NCBI GenBank assembly: GCA_052034865.1 | Contig: JBPOIC010000012.1 | Span: forward strand, 1 to 41,207 | Length of the DNA stretch: 41,207 nucleotides | Reading direction: 5' to 3' | Source: JBPOIC01 sp052034865 | GTDB taxonomy: Bacteria > UBA10199 > JADFYH01 | Shown here: positions 7,801 through 14,948 of the stretch, piece after piece | Layout of the letters: each line of letters opens with the position of its first letter | Numbering within the stretch: position 1 is the first letter of the stretch | Program-made: the position numbers and the translations under genes | The notes under the pieces: model-generated | The model's database searches: none | Told to the model about the DNA's origin: nothing | Seen by the model: only the letters and a program-made list of their open reading frames with translations

Positions 7801-9876
7801 ATGAAACCAAAATTTTTTCTCAATCTGGGGTTCTGCCTCATTCTTTTATTATTTTCCTATCCTTCACATTCGAGCGAACAAAACTTAAAACAGGGCTATG
7901 AAGCCTTTTTGGCCAAAGATTATACAAGAGCCTCAAATATCTTAAGTACTGCTTCTCTTTCAGCAACCCATCCCCTCGAGGATTATCTTCTTTGGTCGCG
8001 TGGAAAATCGCGAATCGAGACGGGAGATTTTGAAAAAGGATTTTTGGACCTTCAGCAGCTTGTACAAAACCATCCGGATAGCCTCTGGATCGCCGATGCC
8101 AAGGTAGCCATCGCCCGGGGCCTGCAAGCCAAACAGGACCCTGCTGGAGCCCTTGCCTTTCTGAATATTGAATTGGAATCACTTCCGGAGAGCAAAAAAG
8201 CAGACGCCTATTACATTCGAGCCATAGCCCATCTTCAGACAGGAGATGAAAAAAAAGCCCTCGCTGATTTTAAAACAGCTTATCTGCAATATCCGAATGC
8301 TGAGATTGATTGGAAAATTGAAAATGATCTCAAGCTGCGCAAACCCGATCTTTTAGAATCCATCACACCTCTTGAAAGATGGGAACGCTCTCAAAAACTT
8401 TATCAGACCAAACGCTACTCCGAGGTCCTTAAAAACCTGGAAATCCTTCTGTCTTCTCAAACTTCGGTGGCCGCCTTATCCGATACCCAGCGGACTTCCA
8501 TCCAGATTTTAAAAGGCGAAAGCCTTTACGCTTTAAAGCGCTTTAGCGATGCGAGCACAGCCTTATCGATTGCTCAAACAGCTTCCGCTTCTGCCGAGAT
8601 TCTTCGTTTGGCCCTGCTTCATTTGGGAATCAGCTATCAAAAATCCGGGCAGCCCGCGCTTGCCAACAAAGCCTTTGAGCGCGTGCATCAATTTTATCCG
8701 GAAAGTATAGAGGGTGAGGAAGCTCTCTATCGTATCGCTCAATCGGCACTGGACACGAATCGTCTGGAAGAAGCCCTGCAGGGTTTTAAAAAGCTGGAGG
8801 GAGCTTATCCTCATGGAAATTTTCGCGACAAGGGTTTGTGGGCGATGGGTTGGAATCGCTATAGGCATGCCGATTACAAAACTGCAGGTGATCTTTTCGC
8901 CTCTATGGAAAAAGGCGCCGTCGATTCTCCAACGCGGGGAAAAGCAGCTTACTGGAGAACCAGAACCCTTGAGAAGTCTGGCAGCATTTCCAAAATACAG
9001 ACCGAATGGCTGAGGGCTTCCCAGCTTTCTCCCTTTACCTATTACGGATTTATGTCCCTCAAAAATGCAAAAGGGTCCAAAAATTTAAGCGAGACCCCTC
9101 CCCTGCCAGCGGAATGGAAGCTTCCCAAATCTATAGGCAATCCTATCCCTGCGCCAACCTCCGAAGTATCTCTTAAATCCACCCATTTGAAAAAAGCCCA
9201 AACCCTGGCACGTATCGGTCTAGGCAAACAAAGTTTTGCAGAGATTCAAAGATCAGTTGAGGATGCAAAGAAGAGTCCTTCCGAGCTTTACCTGATTTTG
9301 GAAATCGCTCATCGCTCTGATACTTACTTCTTACCCGTCGTTTTGACCCAACCCAGGTTGTGGTCCAACTTCAAACCCCTTTTCAAAACCGAAAAAGAGG
9401 CAGAGGATGCGCGTAATCTTCTGCAGTTTCCCTTCGCCTACGAAAATCTCATTCGAAATCATGCAAAAAGTAGCGGAGTCTCACCACACCTGGTGGTCGC
9501 TCTCATGCGCCAGGAAAGTTCATTTCAACCCTGGGTCATCTCTTCGGCAAATGCCAAAGGTCTCATGCAGCTACTTCCCTCAACGGCTGATGGACGGGCT
9601 CGCGCGATTGGCTTTCAACTATCTGACCTGCTTGATCCAGAAGAAAACATTCGTGTGGGAGTGGCCGAGCTTGCCGCCATGCTGAAGCGTTTTTCGGATA
9701 ACTGGATCCATGCCATTGCCGCCTATAACGCCGGACCAGGTCGTCCTCCTCAATGGGTCGCCCAGTTTGGAAATCTGGAGCCAGATGAATTTGTTGAAGA
9801 GATCCCCTTTGGAGAAACAAATCTCTATGTGAAACTCGTCCTTAGAAATTACTGGGTGTATCGCAGCTTGTATTGA
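7801..9876 (+). CDS. Soluble lytic transglycosylase (Slt70-like, TPR plus SLT domain)
   Basis: This 691-residue exported enzyme cleaves peptidoglycan between MurNAc and GlcNAc, forming 1,6-anhydroMurNAc ends. Residues 8-24 are a signal peptide (LNLGFCLILLLFSYPSHS). A long helical repeat region follows (about 28-380), with TPR-like blocks such as ADAYYIRAIAHLQTGDEKKA and ILRLALLHLGISYQKSGQPA, corresponding to the superhelical ring of Slt70. The C-terminal SLT domain (about 555-690) has the catalytic Glu572 in MRQESSFQPWVISSANAKG, GLMQLLPSTA, and AAYNAGPGR. Some Slt relatives act in septal cleavage or recycling. It is monocistronic, divergent from yebC, with no clear Shine-Dalgarno sequence before the ATG. 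Family assignment is firm; the precise Slt class is inferred. Confidence 0.93.
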   Translation: MKPKFFLNLGFCLILLLFSYPSHSSEQNLKQGYEAFLAKDYTRASNILSTASLSATHPLEDYLLWSRGKSRIETGDFEKGFLDLQQLVQNHPDSLWIADAKVAIARGLQAKQDPAGALAFLNIELESLPESKKADAYYIRAIAHLQTGDEKKALADFKTAYLQYPNAEIDWKIENDLKLRKPDLLESITPLERWERSQKLYQTKRYSEVLKNLEILLSSQTSVAALSDTQRTSIQILKGESLYALKRFSDASTALSIAQTASASAEILRLALLHLGISYQKSGQPALANKAFERVHQFYPESIEGEEALYRIAQSALDTNRLEEALQGFKKLEGAYPHGNFRDKGLWAMGWNRYRHADYKTAGDLFASMEKGAVDSPTRGKAAYWRTRTLEKSGSISKIQTEWLRASQLSPFTYYGFMSLKNAKGSKNLSETPPLPAEWKLPKSIGNPIPAPTSEVSLKSTHLKKAQTLARIGLGKQSFAEIQRSVEDAKKSPSELYLILEIAHRSDTYFLPVVLTQPRLWSNFKPLFKTEKEAEDARNLLQFPFAYENLIRNHAKSSGVSPHLVVALMRQESSFQPWVISSANAKGLMQLLPSTADGRARAIGFQLSDLLDPEENIRVGVAELAAMLKRFSDNWIHAIAAYNAGPGRPPQWVAQFGNLEPDEFVEEIPFGETNLYVKLVLRNYWVYRSLY

Positions 9877-10013
9877 GAGAGAGAAGACAGGAACCAGAGG
9901 GTAGAACTTTCTTTATTTACACTCTCTCAAACAAGGTTCGACAAGCATTCACTTTTCTTCTCAGTCTCTCAAGAACTCTTTCCGTAGAATTCTGAATTCT
10001 CCTTCTTCCCCCG

Positions 10014-10042
10014 TTGACTTTGACATCATCCACAGCTAATCC
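10014..10042 (+). promoter_or_regulatory. Candidate promoter for the first cysteine-repeat lipoprotein gene
   Basis: TTGACT (10014-10019) and TAATCC (10037-10042) are separated by 17 bases. The -35 box is good and the -10 box weak. Transcription would begin near 10049, right at the palindrome described at 10050-10067, and leave a leader of about 50 bases. Confidence 0.35.
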
Positions 10043-10049
10043 GAGGCCT

Positions 10050-10067
10050 CGCTATTTTAAATTAGCG
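10050..10067. promoter_or_regulatory. 18-bp near-perfect palindrome, candidate operator
   Basis: CGCTATTTTAAATTAGCG is symmetric except for one T/T pair. It covers the predicted transcription start of the first cysteine-repeat gene and ends 30 bp before its ATG. A repressor site at the start point is plausible; an mRNA hairpin is the alternative. The motif is not one I recognise. Confidence 0.35.
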
Positions 10068-10097
10068 CGCATACTCATAAACTGGAGGCCTTTAAAA

Positions 10098-12047
10098 ATG
10101 CTTAAAAAATACCTTTTTACTCTTCCCCTGATTTTTTCACTTTGCACCCTCGCCCCAGCCTGCGGCGGAGGCTCACCCGCAACCCCTCCCGGCGGATCTG
10201 AAAACCCTCCGATCTGTGGAGATGGAACTCTCGCTACAACCGAAGCCTGTGACGATGGAAATACTATCAATGGAGATGGATGTTCTTCTACCTGTATCGT
10301 TGAAACTGCCTCAGCAGCATGTGGAAATGGCTCGGTTGAAAGTGGTGAGGAGTGCGATGATGGCAACGTAGAAAACGGAGATGGTTGTTCCTCAACATGT
10401 ACCTTTGAAACTGCCTCAGCAGCATGTGGAAATGGCTCGGTTGAAAGTGGTGAGGAGTGCGATGATGGCGACGTAGAAAATGGAGATGGTTGTTCCTCGA
10501 CCTGTACTATTGAAAGCACGCCAGCCATTTGCGGAAATGGAATCAAGGAAGATTCAGAAGAATGCGACGACGGAAATCAAACTGATACTGACGGATGCAC
10601 TAACTTGTGCAAGCTCCCTGTCTGTGGGGATGGATCCAAAGCAACAACTGAGGCATGCGATGATGGGAATACCAACGATGGAGATGGATGTAGTTCAGTC
10701 TGTATCAAAGAGATTTTTGGCAATCAGATTTGGGCAAAAAACTTTGGTGACACTAACCTGCAGTTTGGGAAAGCAATTGCCACTGATAGCAATGGAAATG
10801 TCTTCGTTGCCGGATATTTTGCAGGCACACTTGATTTTGGTTCACCTACGCAGGCACTGATAAGCAGTGGATCAAATACAAACAATGATATTTTCGTCGT
10901 CAAATTTAATCCATCAGGTATTCCTCTTTGGGCTCAATCGTTTGGGGATGATGAAGATCAAAGAATAAGTTCTTTAGCAGTCGACGGAAGTGGAAACGCA
11001 TTTGTTACAGGAACTTATAACGGCTCTATCACCTTCGGATCCACGGCTTTGACCGGAGGAAATCCGAACATTTTTGTTACTAAATTAAACGGAAACGACG
11101 GGACTACTCTCTGGGCCAAGGGCTTCGGAGGCACAACTGGCTCTGCTACCACAACTGGAATCGCAATCGATTCTCAGGGCGACCCTGTAGTGGCAGGGTA
11201 TTTCGGAGTTGGGCAGATTGATCTGGGATCAGGAAATATAACCAATGCGGGCCAGAACGACATTTTTGTTTTTAAATTAGCAAATTCAGGAAATGGCACT
11301 ACAACTTGGGCTAAACATTTTTCAACAAGCAGTACTGAACTCGCATATTCCTTAACCATTGACCCGTCAGATAACAGCATATTTATCACAGGGCAATGTG
11401 ATAGCCCTATTGACTTTGGAGGGGGTGCCTTAAATTGTAATGCAGGATCAGGCTACATTCTGAAGCTAGACTCTTCTTCAAATCATATTTGGAGCAATCT
11501 GTTTGGTGGAAGTACTACTTCAGACTGGATCTTTCCTGCTGCAATCGCATTGGATAGTGCTCACAACGTCTATTTTACAGGGCAATATGCCGGAAATGTT
11601 GGCATTGGGGGAGTTAACTTGCCTGATGGGGGAGCGTTTGCGAGTGTCTTTTTTGCAAAATTTAGTGGATCTGGAACTCCCGATACTAACCTGATTAAAG
11701 GATTTCCAAATATAAACAACTTTCAACAAGCAAGAGATATAGCGGTAAATTCTACTGGAGAAATATTCATTATTGGTGATTTTAAGGGTTCGATTAACTT
11801 CGGGACAGGACCACTCAATAACTCAACCGCGAACAATGATATTTTCATTGCAAAATTTGATACCCTGGGAAGTGCTCTAGAGGCGAGAAGATATGGTGAT
11901 ACTAATACTCAAAATGCTAAATCTCTCGCTTTAGATCCTAGTCAAAACCTTCTGATTTTAGGAGACGTAAGTGGAACAATCATTTTTGGCGGAGGTCCTA
12001 TCATTGGAAATCAGTTTAATATTCTAATCGGAAAACTTTATCCCTAG
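10098..12047 (+). CDS. Lipoprotein with five DUF4215 cysteine repeats and a seven-repeat beta-propeller
   Basis: This 649-residue predicted surface or periplasmic lipoprotein begins at the ATG at 10098, which follows a good ribosome site (CTGGAGG). The signal peptide ends in LAPAC, making Cys22 the likely lipid site. Five Myxococcus-type cysteine-rich repeats (DUF4215/TIGR02232), each CGxG...E.CDDGN...GDGCSSxC, occupy residues 40-66, 75-101, 110-136, 145-171 and 176-202. Repeats two and three are almost identical at the DNA level. From about residue 210 to the end there are seven SBBP-type units, each beginning with a W-A-K/Q-x-F-G-like strand and closing with hydrophobic-GxxxGxxxFG. Seven such units suit a seven-bladed propeller. 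Repeated acidic DGDG motifs suggest calcium binding, which is inference. Ligand and role are unknown. A terminator follows at 12073. The stop codon is TAG. Confidence 0.85.
   Translation: MLKKYLFTLPLIFSLCTLAPACGGGSPATPPGGSENPPICGDGTLATTEACDDGNTINGDGCSSTCIVETASAACGNGSVESGEECDDGNVENGDGCSSTCTFETASAACGNGSVESGEECDDGDVENGDGCSSTCTIESTPAICGNGIKEDSEECDDGNQTDTDGCTNLCKLPVCGDGSKATTEACDDGNTNDGDGCSSVCIKEIFGNQIWAKNFGDTNLQFGKAIATDSNGNVFVAGYFAGTLDFGSPTQALISSGSNTNNDIFVVKFNPSGIPLWAQSFGDDEDQRISSLAVDGSGNAFVTGTYNGSITFGSTALTGGNPNIFVTKLNGNDGTTLWAKGFGGTTGSATTTGIAIDSQGDPVVAGYFGVGQIDLGSGNITNAGQNDIFVFKLANSGNGTTTWAKHFSTSSTELAYSLTIDPSDNSIFITGQCDSPIDFGGGALNCNAGSGYILKLDSSSNHIWSNLFGGSTTSDWIFPAAIALDSAHNVYFTGQYAGNVGIGGVNLPDGGAFASVFFAKFSGSGTPDTNLIKGFPNINNFQQARDIAVNSTGEIFIIGDFKGSINFGTGPLNNSTANNDIFIAKFDTLGSALEARRYGDTNTQNAKSLALDPSQNLLILGDVSGTIIFGGGPIIGNQFNILIGKLYP
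10301..10510 (+). repeat. Tandem duplication, two 105-bp units inside the lipoprotein gene
   Basis: Positions 10301-10405 and 10406-10510 are two copies of a 35-codon unit. They differ at only a handful of bases, for example AAC versus GAC in the NVENGD/DVENGD codons. Neighbouring repeats of the same protein family differ far more, so this pair is a recent duplication. Confidence 0.85.
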
Positions 12048-12072
12048 AATTCTTCTAATTCGTCTCATCCTT

Positions 12073-12107
12073 ACCCCTTCTTCACATCTGTGGAGCGGGG
12101 GTTTTTT
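12073..12107 (+). terminator. Probable rho-independent terminator after the propeller lipoprotein gene
   Basis: CCCC at 12074-12077 pairs with GGGG at 12097-12100, with further pairs CAC/GTG around an ATCT loop and a small internal mismatch. TTTTTTATTTT follows directly. It lies 27 bases after the stop codon. Confidence 0.6.
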
Positions 12108-12200
12108 ATTTTCACCTCATCTATTCTTTAAGCATTTTTAACAAACCTAAAACTTCTCTCACCTCCACTTGGGATTCTCTTTTTATTCCTTCATTCTGTT

Positions 12201-12218
12201 CTGATAAAATTTTATCAG
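12201..12218. promoter_or_regulatory. 18-bp perfect palindrome overlapping an extended -10 motif
   Basis: CTGATAAAATTTTATCAG is a perfect inverted repeat without a spacer. It contains TG-A-TAAAAT (12202-12210), which looks like an extended -10 promoter element, about 100 bases before the start of the second cysteine-repeat gene. A palindrome over a -10 box is the usual place for a repressor. I do not recognise the regulator: the half-sites are too far apart for FNR. Promoter and operator roles are inferred. Confidence 0.45.
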
Positions 12219-12313
12219 GACATCCCGAAAATCATCAAAAGTCGCTGAGTCGGCAAGGGTGCTGTATTTCTGTCTCACAGTTTATTCATTCTTTCTTTTC
12301 TCGAGGAGGGTAC

Positions 12314-13186
12314 ATGAAAAAGAAGGTTAAGAGCAGATCTTCCACGATTGACGGATATTTGAAATTTATATTTCTTCCTCTTCTCTTCTTAAGCCTGTTT
12401 TTGGCAAGCAGTTGCAGTTGCGGGAACAGACTCTCAGGCTTGGATGTCGATATGGGAAGCGTGGGAAGAGTCGGTGAAAACCCTTACGACGTAGAAGACT
12501 CAGAAGATAGCATTTGTGGGGACGGAATTCTGGATAACGACATGGGTGAAGCCTGTGATGATGGGAACATAATCGATGGAGACGGTTGTTCGGCTCAATG
12601 CCTGACAGAAGAAACCGAAGAAGTTATTGAAGAAAATCAGGAAGGAAATGATGGAGATGATGGAGAAGAAGAGCCGATAGACATTTCCGTTTGTGGAGAT
12701 GGAACAATTGATGGATCTGAAACCTGCGATGATGGCAATCTGGAGATTGGGGATGGCTGTTCTGATTCTTGCAATCTTGAAACCGGTTTCTCCTGCTCGG
12801 GGACTCCATCATTATGCACAGCAACCTGTGGAGATGGGACAGTGGCTGGAACCGAACAGTGTGACGATGGAAATATAGACAATGGCGATGGGTGTGCGTC
12901 TACCTGCGTGAATGAAGAGGTTGTGTTTTTCGATTCAGTGTGTGGAAATCATATAGTTGAATCTGGCGAAGAATGTGATCTTGCAAATCTTAGAGGCGTC
13001 TTAACTGATGAGCATTCAGGCTGCGATGGGACCTGCCATATCATGCCTGGGTTTACTTGCTCTGGAAATCCCAGCATCTGTGCAGCGATCTGCGGGGATG
13101 GCGATATTCTTGGTAGCGAATGGTGCGACGATGGAAATACGGATAATGGAGACGGATGTGACTCCTACTGCAATATAGAATTCTGA
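12314..13186 (+). CDS. Lipoprotein made of five DUF4215 cysteine-rich repeats
   Basis: This 290-residue predicted lipoprotein starts after a strong ribosome site (CGAGGAGGG). A basic N-terminus and hydrophobic stretch (17-31) end at ASSCSC, so Cys34 (or Cys36) may be lipidated. Then come five cysteine repeats of the DUF4215/TIGR02232 kind, starting at CGDGILDND, CGDGTIDGS, CGDGTVAGT, CGNHIVESG and CGDGDILGS. The fourth has a longer insert, and the second and fourth carry an extra GFxCSGxPSxC element. A very acidic linker (rich in E, D and N) separates repeats one and two. The protein ends right at the last repeat, with no further domain. It is the neighbour of the propeller lipoprotein and shares its repeat type, so related surface roles are likely. 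No enzymatic motif is visible. Confidence 0.82.
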   Translation: MKKKVKSRSSTIDGYLKFIFLPLLFLSLFLASSCSCGNRLSGLDVDMGSVGRVGENPYDVEDSEDSICGDGILDNDMGEACDDGNIIDGDGCSAQCLTEETEEVIEENQEGNDGDDGEEEPIDISVCGDGTIDGSETCDDGNLEIGDGCSDSCNLETGFSCSGTPSLCTATCGDGTVAGTEQCDDGNIDNGDGCASTCVNEEVVFFDSVCGNHIVESGEECDLANLRGVLTDEHSGCDGTCHIMPGFTCSGNPSICAAICGDGDILGSEWCDDGNTDNGDGCDSYCNIEF

Positions 13187-13251
13187 GTTTACTTACATCG
13201 ATATCTCTTCAGAATAATTTTTCAGTTAAAGATCTTTGGTCTTATGAGGGT

Positions 13252-13377
13252 TTCAGGGCTAGGGAGGAGCCTGAAGGTGTCGTTTATATTCGGAAGATCG
13301 ATGCCTTTGGTTGAATGCACCGAAGGTGAAAAAATTTAGGCATAAAAAAACCGCTCCTTTTGGGAGCGGTTTTTGTT
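13252..13377 (+). ncRNA. Possible structured RNA or 3' UTR ahead of a shared terminator
   Basis: On the plus strand three hairpins follow each other: TTCAGG/CCTGAA (13252-13275), CCTTTGGT/ACCGAAGG with a 7-base loop (13304-13326, one G-U pair), and the GC-rich terminator stem at 13350-13370. This could be the 3' untranslated region of the lipoprotein mRNA or a small RNA. I do not recognise a known family, and no promoter was placed. Confidence 0.2.
13350..13377 (-). terminator. Bidirectional terminator between the cysteine-repeat gene and the cold-shock gene
   Basis: The stem ACCGCTCC/GGAGCGGT closes a short loop. On the minus strand it is followed by seven T and ends the cold-shock transcript; on the plus strand it is followed by TTTTTG and can end the lipoprotein transcript. 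Confidence 0.85.
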
Positions 13378-13395
13378 TGGATGCTAGGATAAGAG

Positions 13396-13605
13396 TTAAA
13401 CTTTGGTCACGTTCGTGGCCTGTAAGCCTTTGGCTCCTTCGGTAACATCGAACTCCACAGCCTGTCCTTCGGTGAGAGAACGGTAACCCTCTCCCTGAAT
13501 GGCTGAGTAGTGAACAAATACATCAGCTCCGTTTTCCTGTTCGATGAAACCGTAGCCTTTGTTATCGTTGAACCACTTTACGCGGCCTTTTGCACGTCCT
13601 GACAT
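13396..13605 (-). CDS. Cold-shock domain protein (CspA family)
   Basis: This 69-residue single-domain cold-shock protein binds single-stranded RNA and DNA and melts mRNA structure. It has GRVKWFNDNKGYGFI (RNP1 core KGYGFI) and RNP2 DVFVHYSAI, then the C-terminal strands FDVTEGAKGLQATNV. The reading frame stays open upstream to 13776, but the ATG at 13605 gives the family length and follows a strong ribosome site (GTAGGAGGA). The predicted promoter at 13775-13803 leaves a leader of about 160 bases, similar in size to the leader that controls cspA in enterobacteria. Family identity is certain; whether it is cold-induced cannot be seen. Confidence 0.95.
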   Translation of the reverse strand: MSGRAKGRVKWFNDNKGYGFIEQENGADVFVHYSAIQGEGYRSLTEGQAVEFDVTEGAKGLQATNVTKV

Positions 13606-13774
13606 GGAACTTCCTCCTACAACAAGTGGAAAACTAAACCTCTCTCCCTCCAAACACGCCTCACGCTGAAGACTCACTCTGCGTTCTTCGGGGGAAAGAT
13701 CCGATTTTCCGGATGATCGATTCGATTCTTTATAAGGAGTGAATCTCTTTACTCGTGAGGTTAAAGCCTTGTGC

Positions 13775-13803
13775 ACAATGATTTAATGCCCGCCTGTTGT
13801 CAA
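13775..13803 (-). promoter_or_regulatory. Candidate promoter for the cold-shock gene, with a long leader
   Basis: On the minus strand a perfect TTGACA (13803-13798) is followed at 17 bases by CATTGT (13780-13775). The -35 is perfect and the -10 weak. Transcription would start near 13768, about 160 bases before the ATG at 13605. Confidence 0.45.
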
Positions 13804-13885
13804 AGTTTTTCTCGGCAAAAATCTTAAAAAATCCTAAAGAATTGAGGCCTTGCGTCATTTTTTCATCAGTCTTTTGACGCTTATA

Positions 13886-14926
13886 TCACAGAGACTTCAG
13901 ATCAATCACGAATCGGTAGCGCACGTCTCCACGAATGGTTCTTTCATAGGCCTCATTGATTTTATGGACCGGGATCACCTCGATATCTGACCCAATCCCA
14001 TGCTTTCCGCAAAAATTGAGCATTTCCTGGGTTTCGGCAATTCCTCCGATCAGGGAACCCGTCAGATGCCGGCGTCGGAAAATCAGATTCATCGCCTGTA
14101 CTTGTGGAGCGGTACTGGGAACTCCCAGCAAAACGAAGGATCCATCCCGTGCCAAAAGATTAAGGTATTGATTCCAGTCAAGCTCTACAGGAGCCGTGTT
14201 GAGAATTAGATCAAAACCACCTGCCAGTTTTTCAAATGTTGAAGCCTCCGACGTATTGTAAAAGTGATGTGCTCCCAATCTTTTTGAATCTTCCTGTTTT
14301 TTTTGCGAATGACTGAGTACCGTGACCTCGGCACCAAAGGCACGAGCCAGTTTTACGGCCATGTGCCCCAAGCCTCCCAATCCGATCACACCCACTTTTT
14401 TACCGGGCCCAGCCTGCCAGTGGCGAAGAGGAGAATAAGTGGTAATACCCGCACAAAGAAGTGGAGCCGCCTGATCGAGGGGAAGATTGTCTGGAATAAG
14501 CACGACGAAATTTTCATCGACGACGATCTCGGAAGAATATCCGCCATAGGTCTGATCTTTTCCATTTCGCTCTACACTATTGTAGGTAAACACGGTCTGA
14601 GTGCAAAACTGCTCAAGATCCTCCCGACAGTCTTTGCAATGGCGACAGGAATCAACCATACATCCGACCCCCACCTTGTCACCCACCTTAAAGCGCTTTA
14701 CATTTTTCCCAACCGCCGAAATGACGCCGGCGATCTCATGACCCGGAACCATTGGAAACGTGGAATTCCCCCACTCTCCACGCGCCTGATGAATATCCGA
14801 ATGGCAGATCCCACACTAATGGATGTCGATCTGAACATCGTGATCGCCGGGCTCTCGCCGAGAAATGGAATACGGTTGTAAAGGTTCGGTAGGGCTTAAG
14901 GCTGCATAGGCTTTGACTGTTTTCAT
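13886..14926 (-). pseudogene. Zinc-dependent alcohol dehydrogenase interrupted by an in-frame TAG at codon 37
   Basis: Read from the ATG at 14926, which has a good ribosome site (TTAGGAGATC), the frame encodes a 346-residue cinnamyl-alcohol-dehydrogenase/YahK-type enzyme oxidising alcohols or reducing aldehydes with NAD(P). Codon 37 (14818-14816) is TAG, exactly where relatives normally have the aromatic residue before the catalytic-zinc motif CGICHSD. Everything else looks intact: Cys38, GHE for the second zinc ligand, the structural-zinc cysteines in GCMVDSCRHCKDCREDLEQF, the third catalytic ligand in LLCAG, and the GLGGLG cofactor fold. A shorter frame from the ATG at 14752 would lack the first catalytic zinc ligand and is unlikely to be active. 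TAG is a normal stop in ruvB and two other genes here. A recent nonsense mutation or a sequencing error fits best. Confidence 0.8.
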
Positions 14927-14948
14927 GATTGATCTCCTAAAAGTTTTT

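Noticed and set aside
10214..10706. Regularly spaced repeats that could suggest a CRISPR array or satellite
   Set aside because: They are in-frame protein repeats with conserved cysteine codons, without constant repeats and unique spacers.
13853..13881. Inverted repeat GCGTCA...TGACGC after the alcohol dehydrogenase
   Set aside because: Only six pairs with a 17-base loop and no T run; not a terminator.
14816..14818. Possible reassignment of TAG to an amino acid in this organism
   Set aside because: TAG is the normal terminal stop of ruvB (4667-4669), the propeller lipoprotein gene (12045-12047) and the TamB-like gene (36934-36936), each at the family-expected end. General reassignment is therefore unlikely; local readthrough is not excluded.
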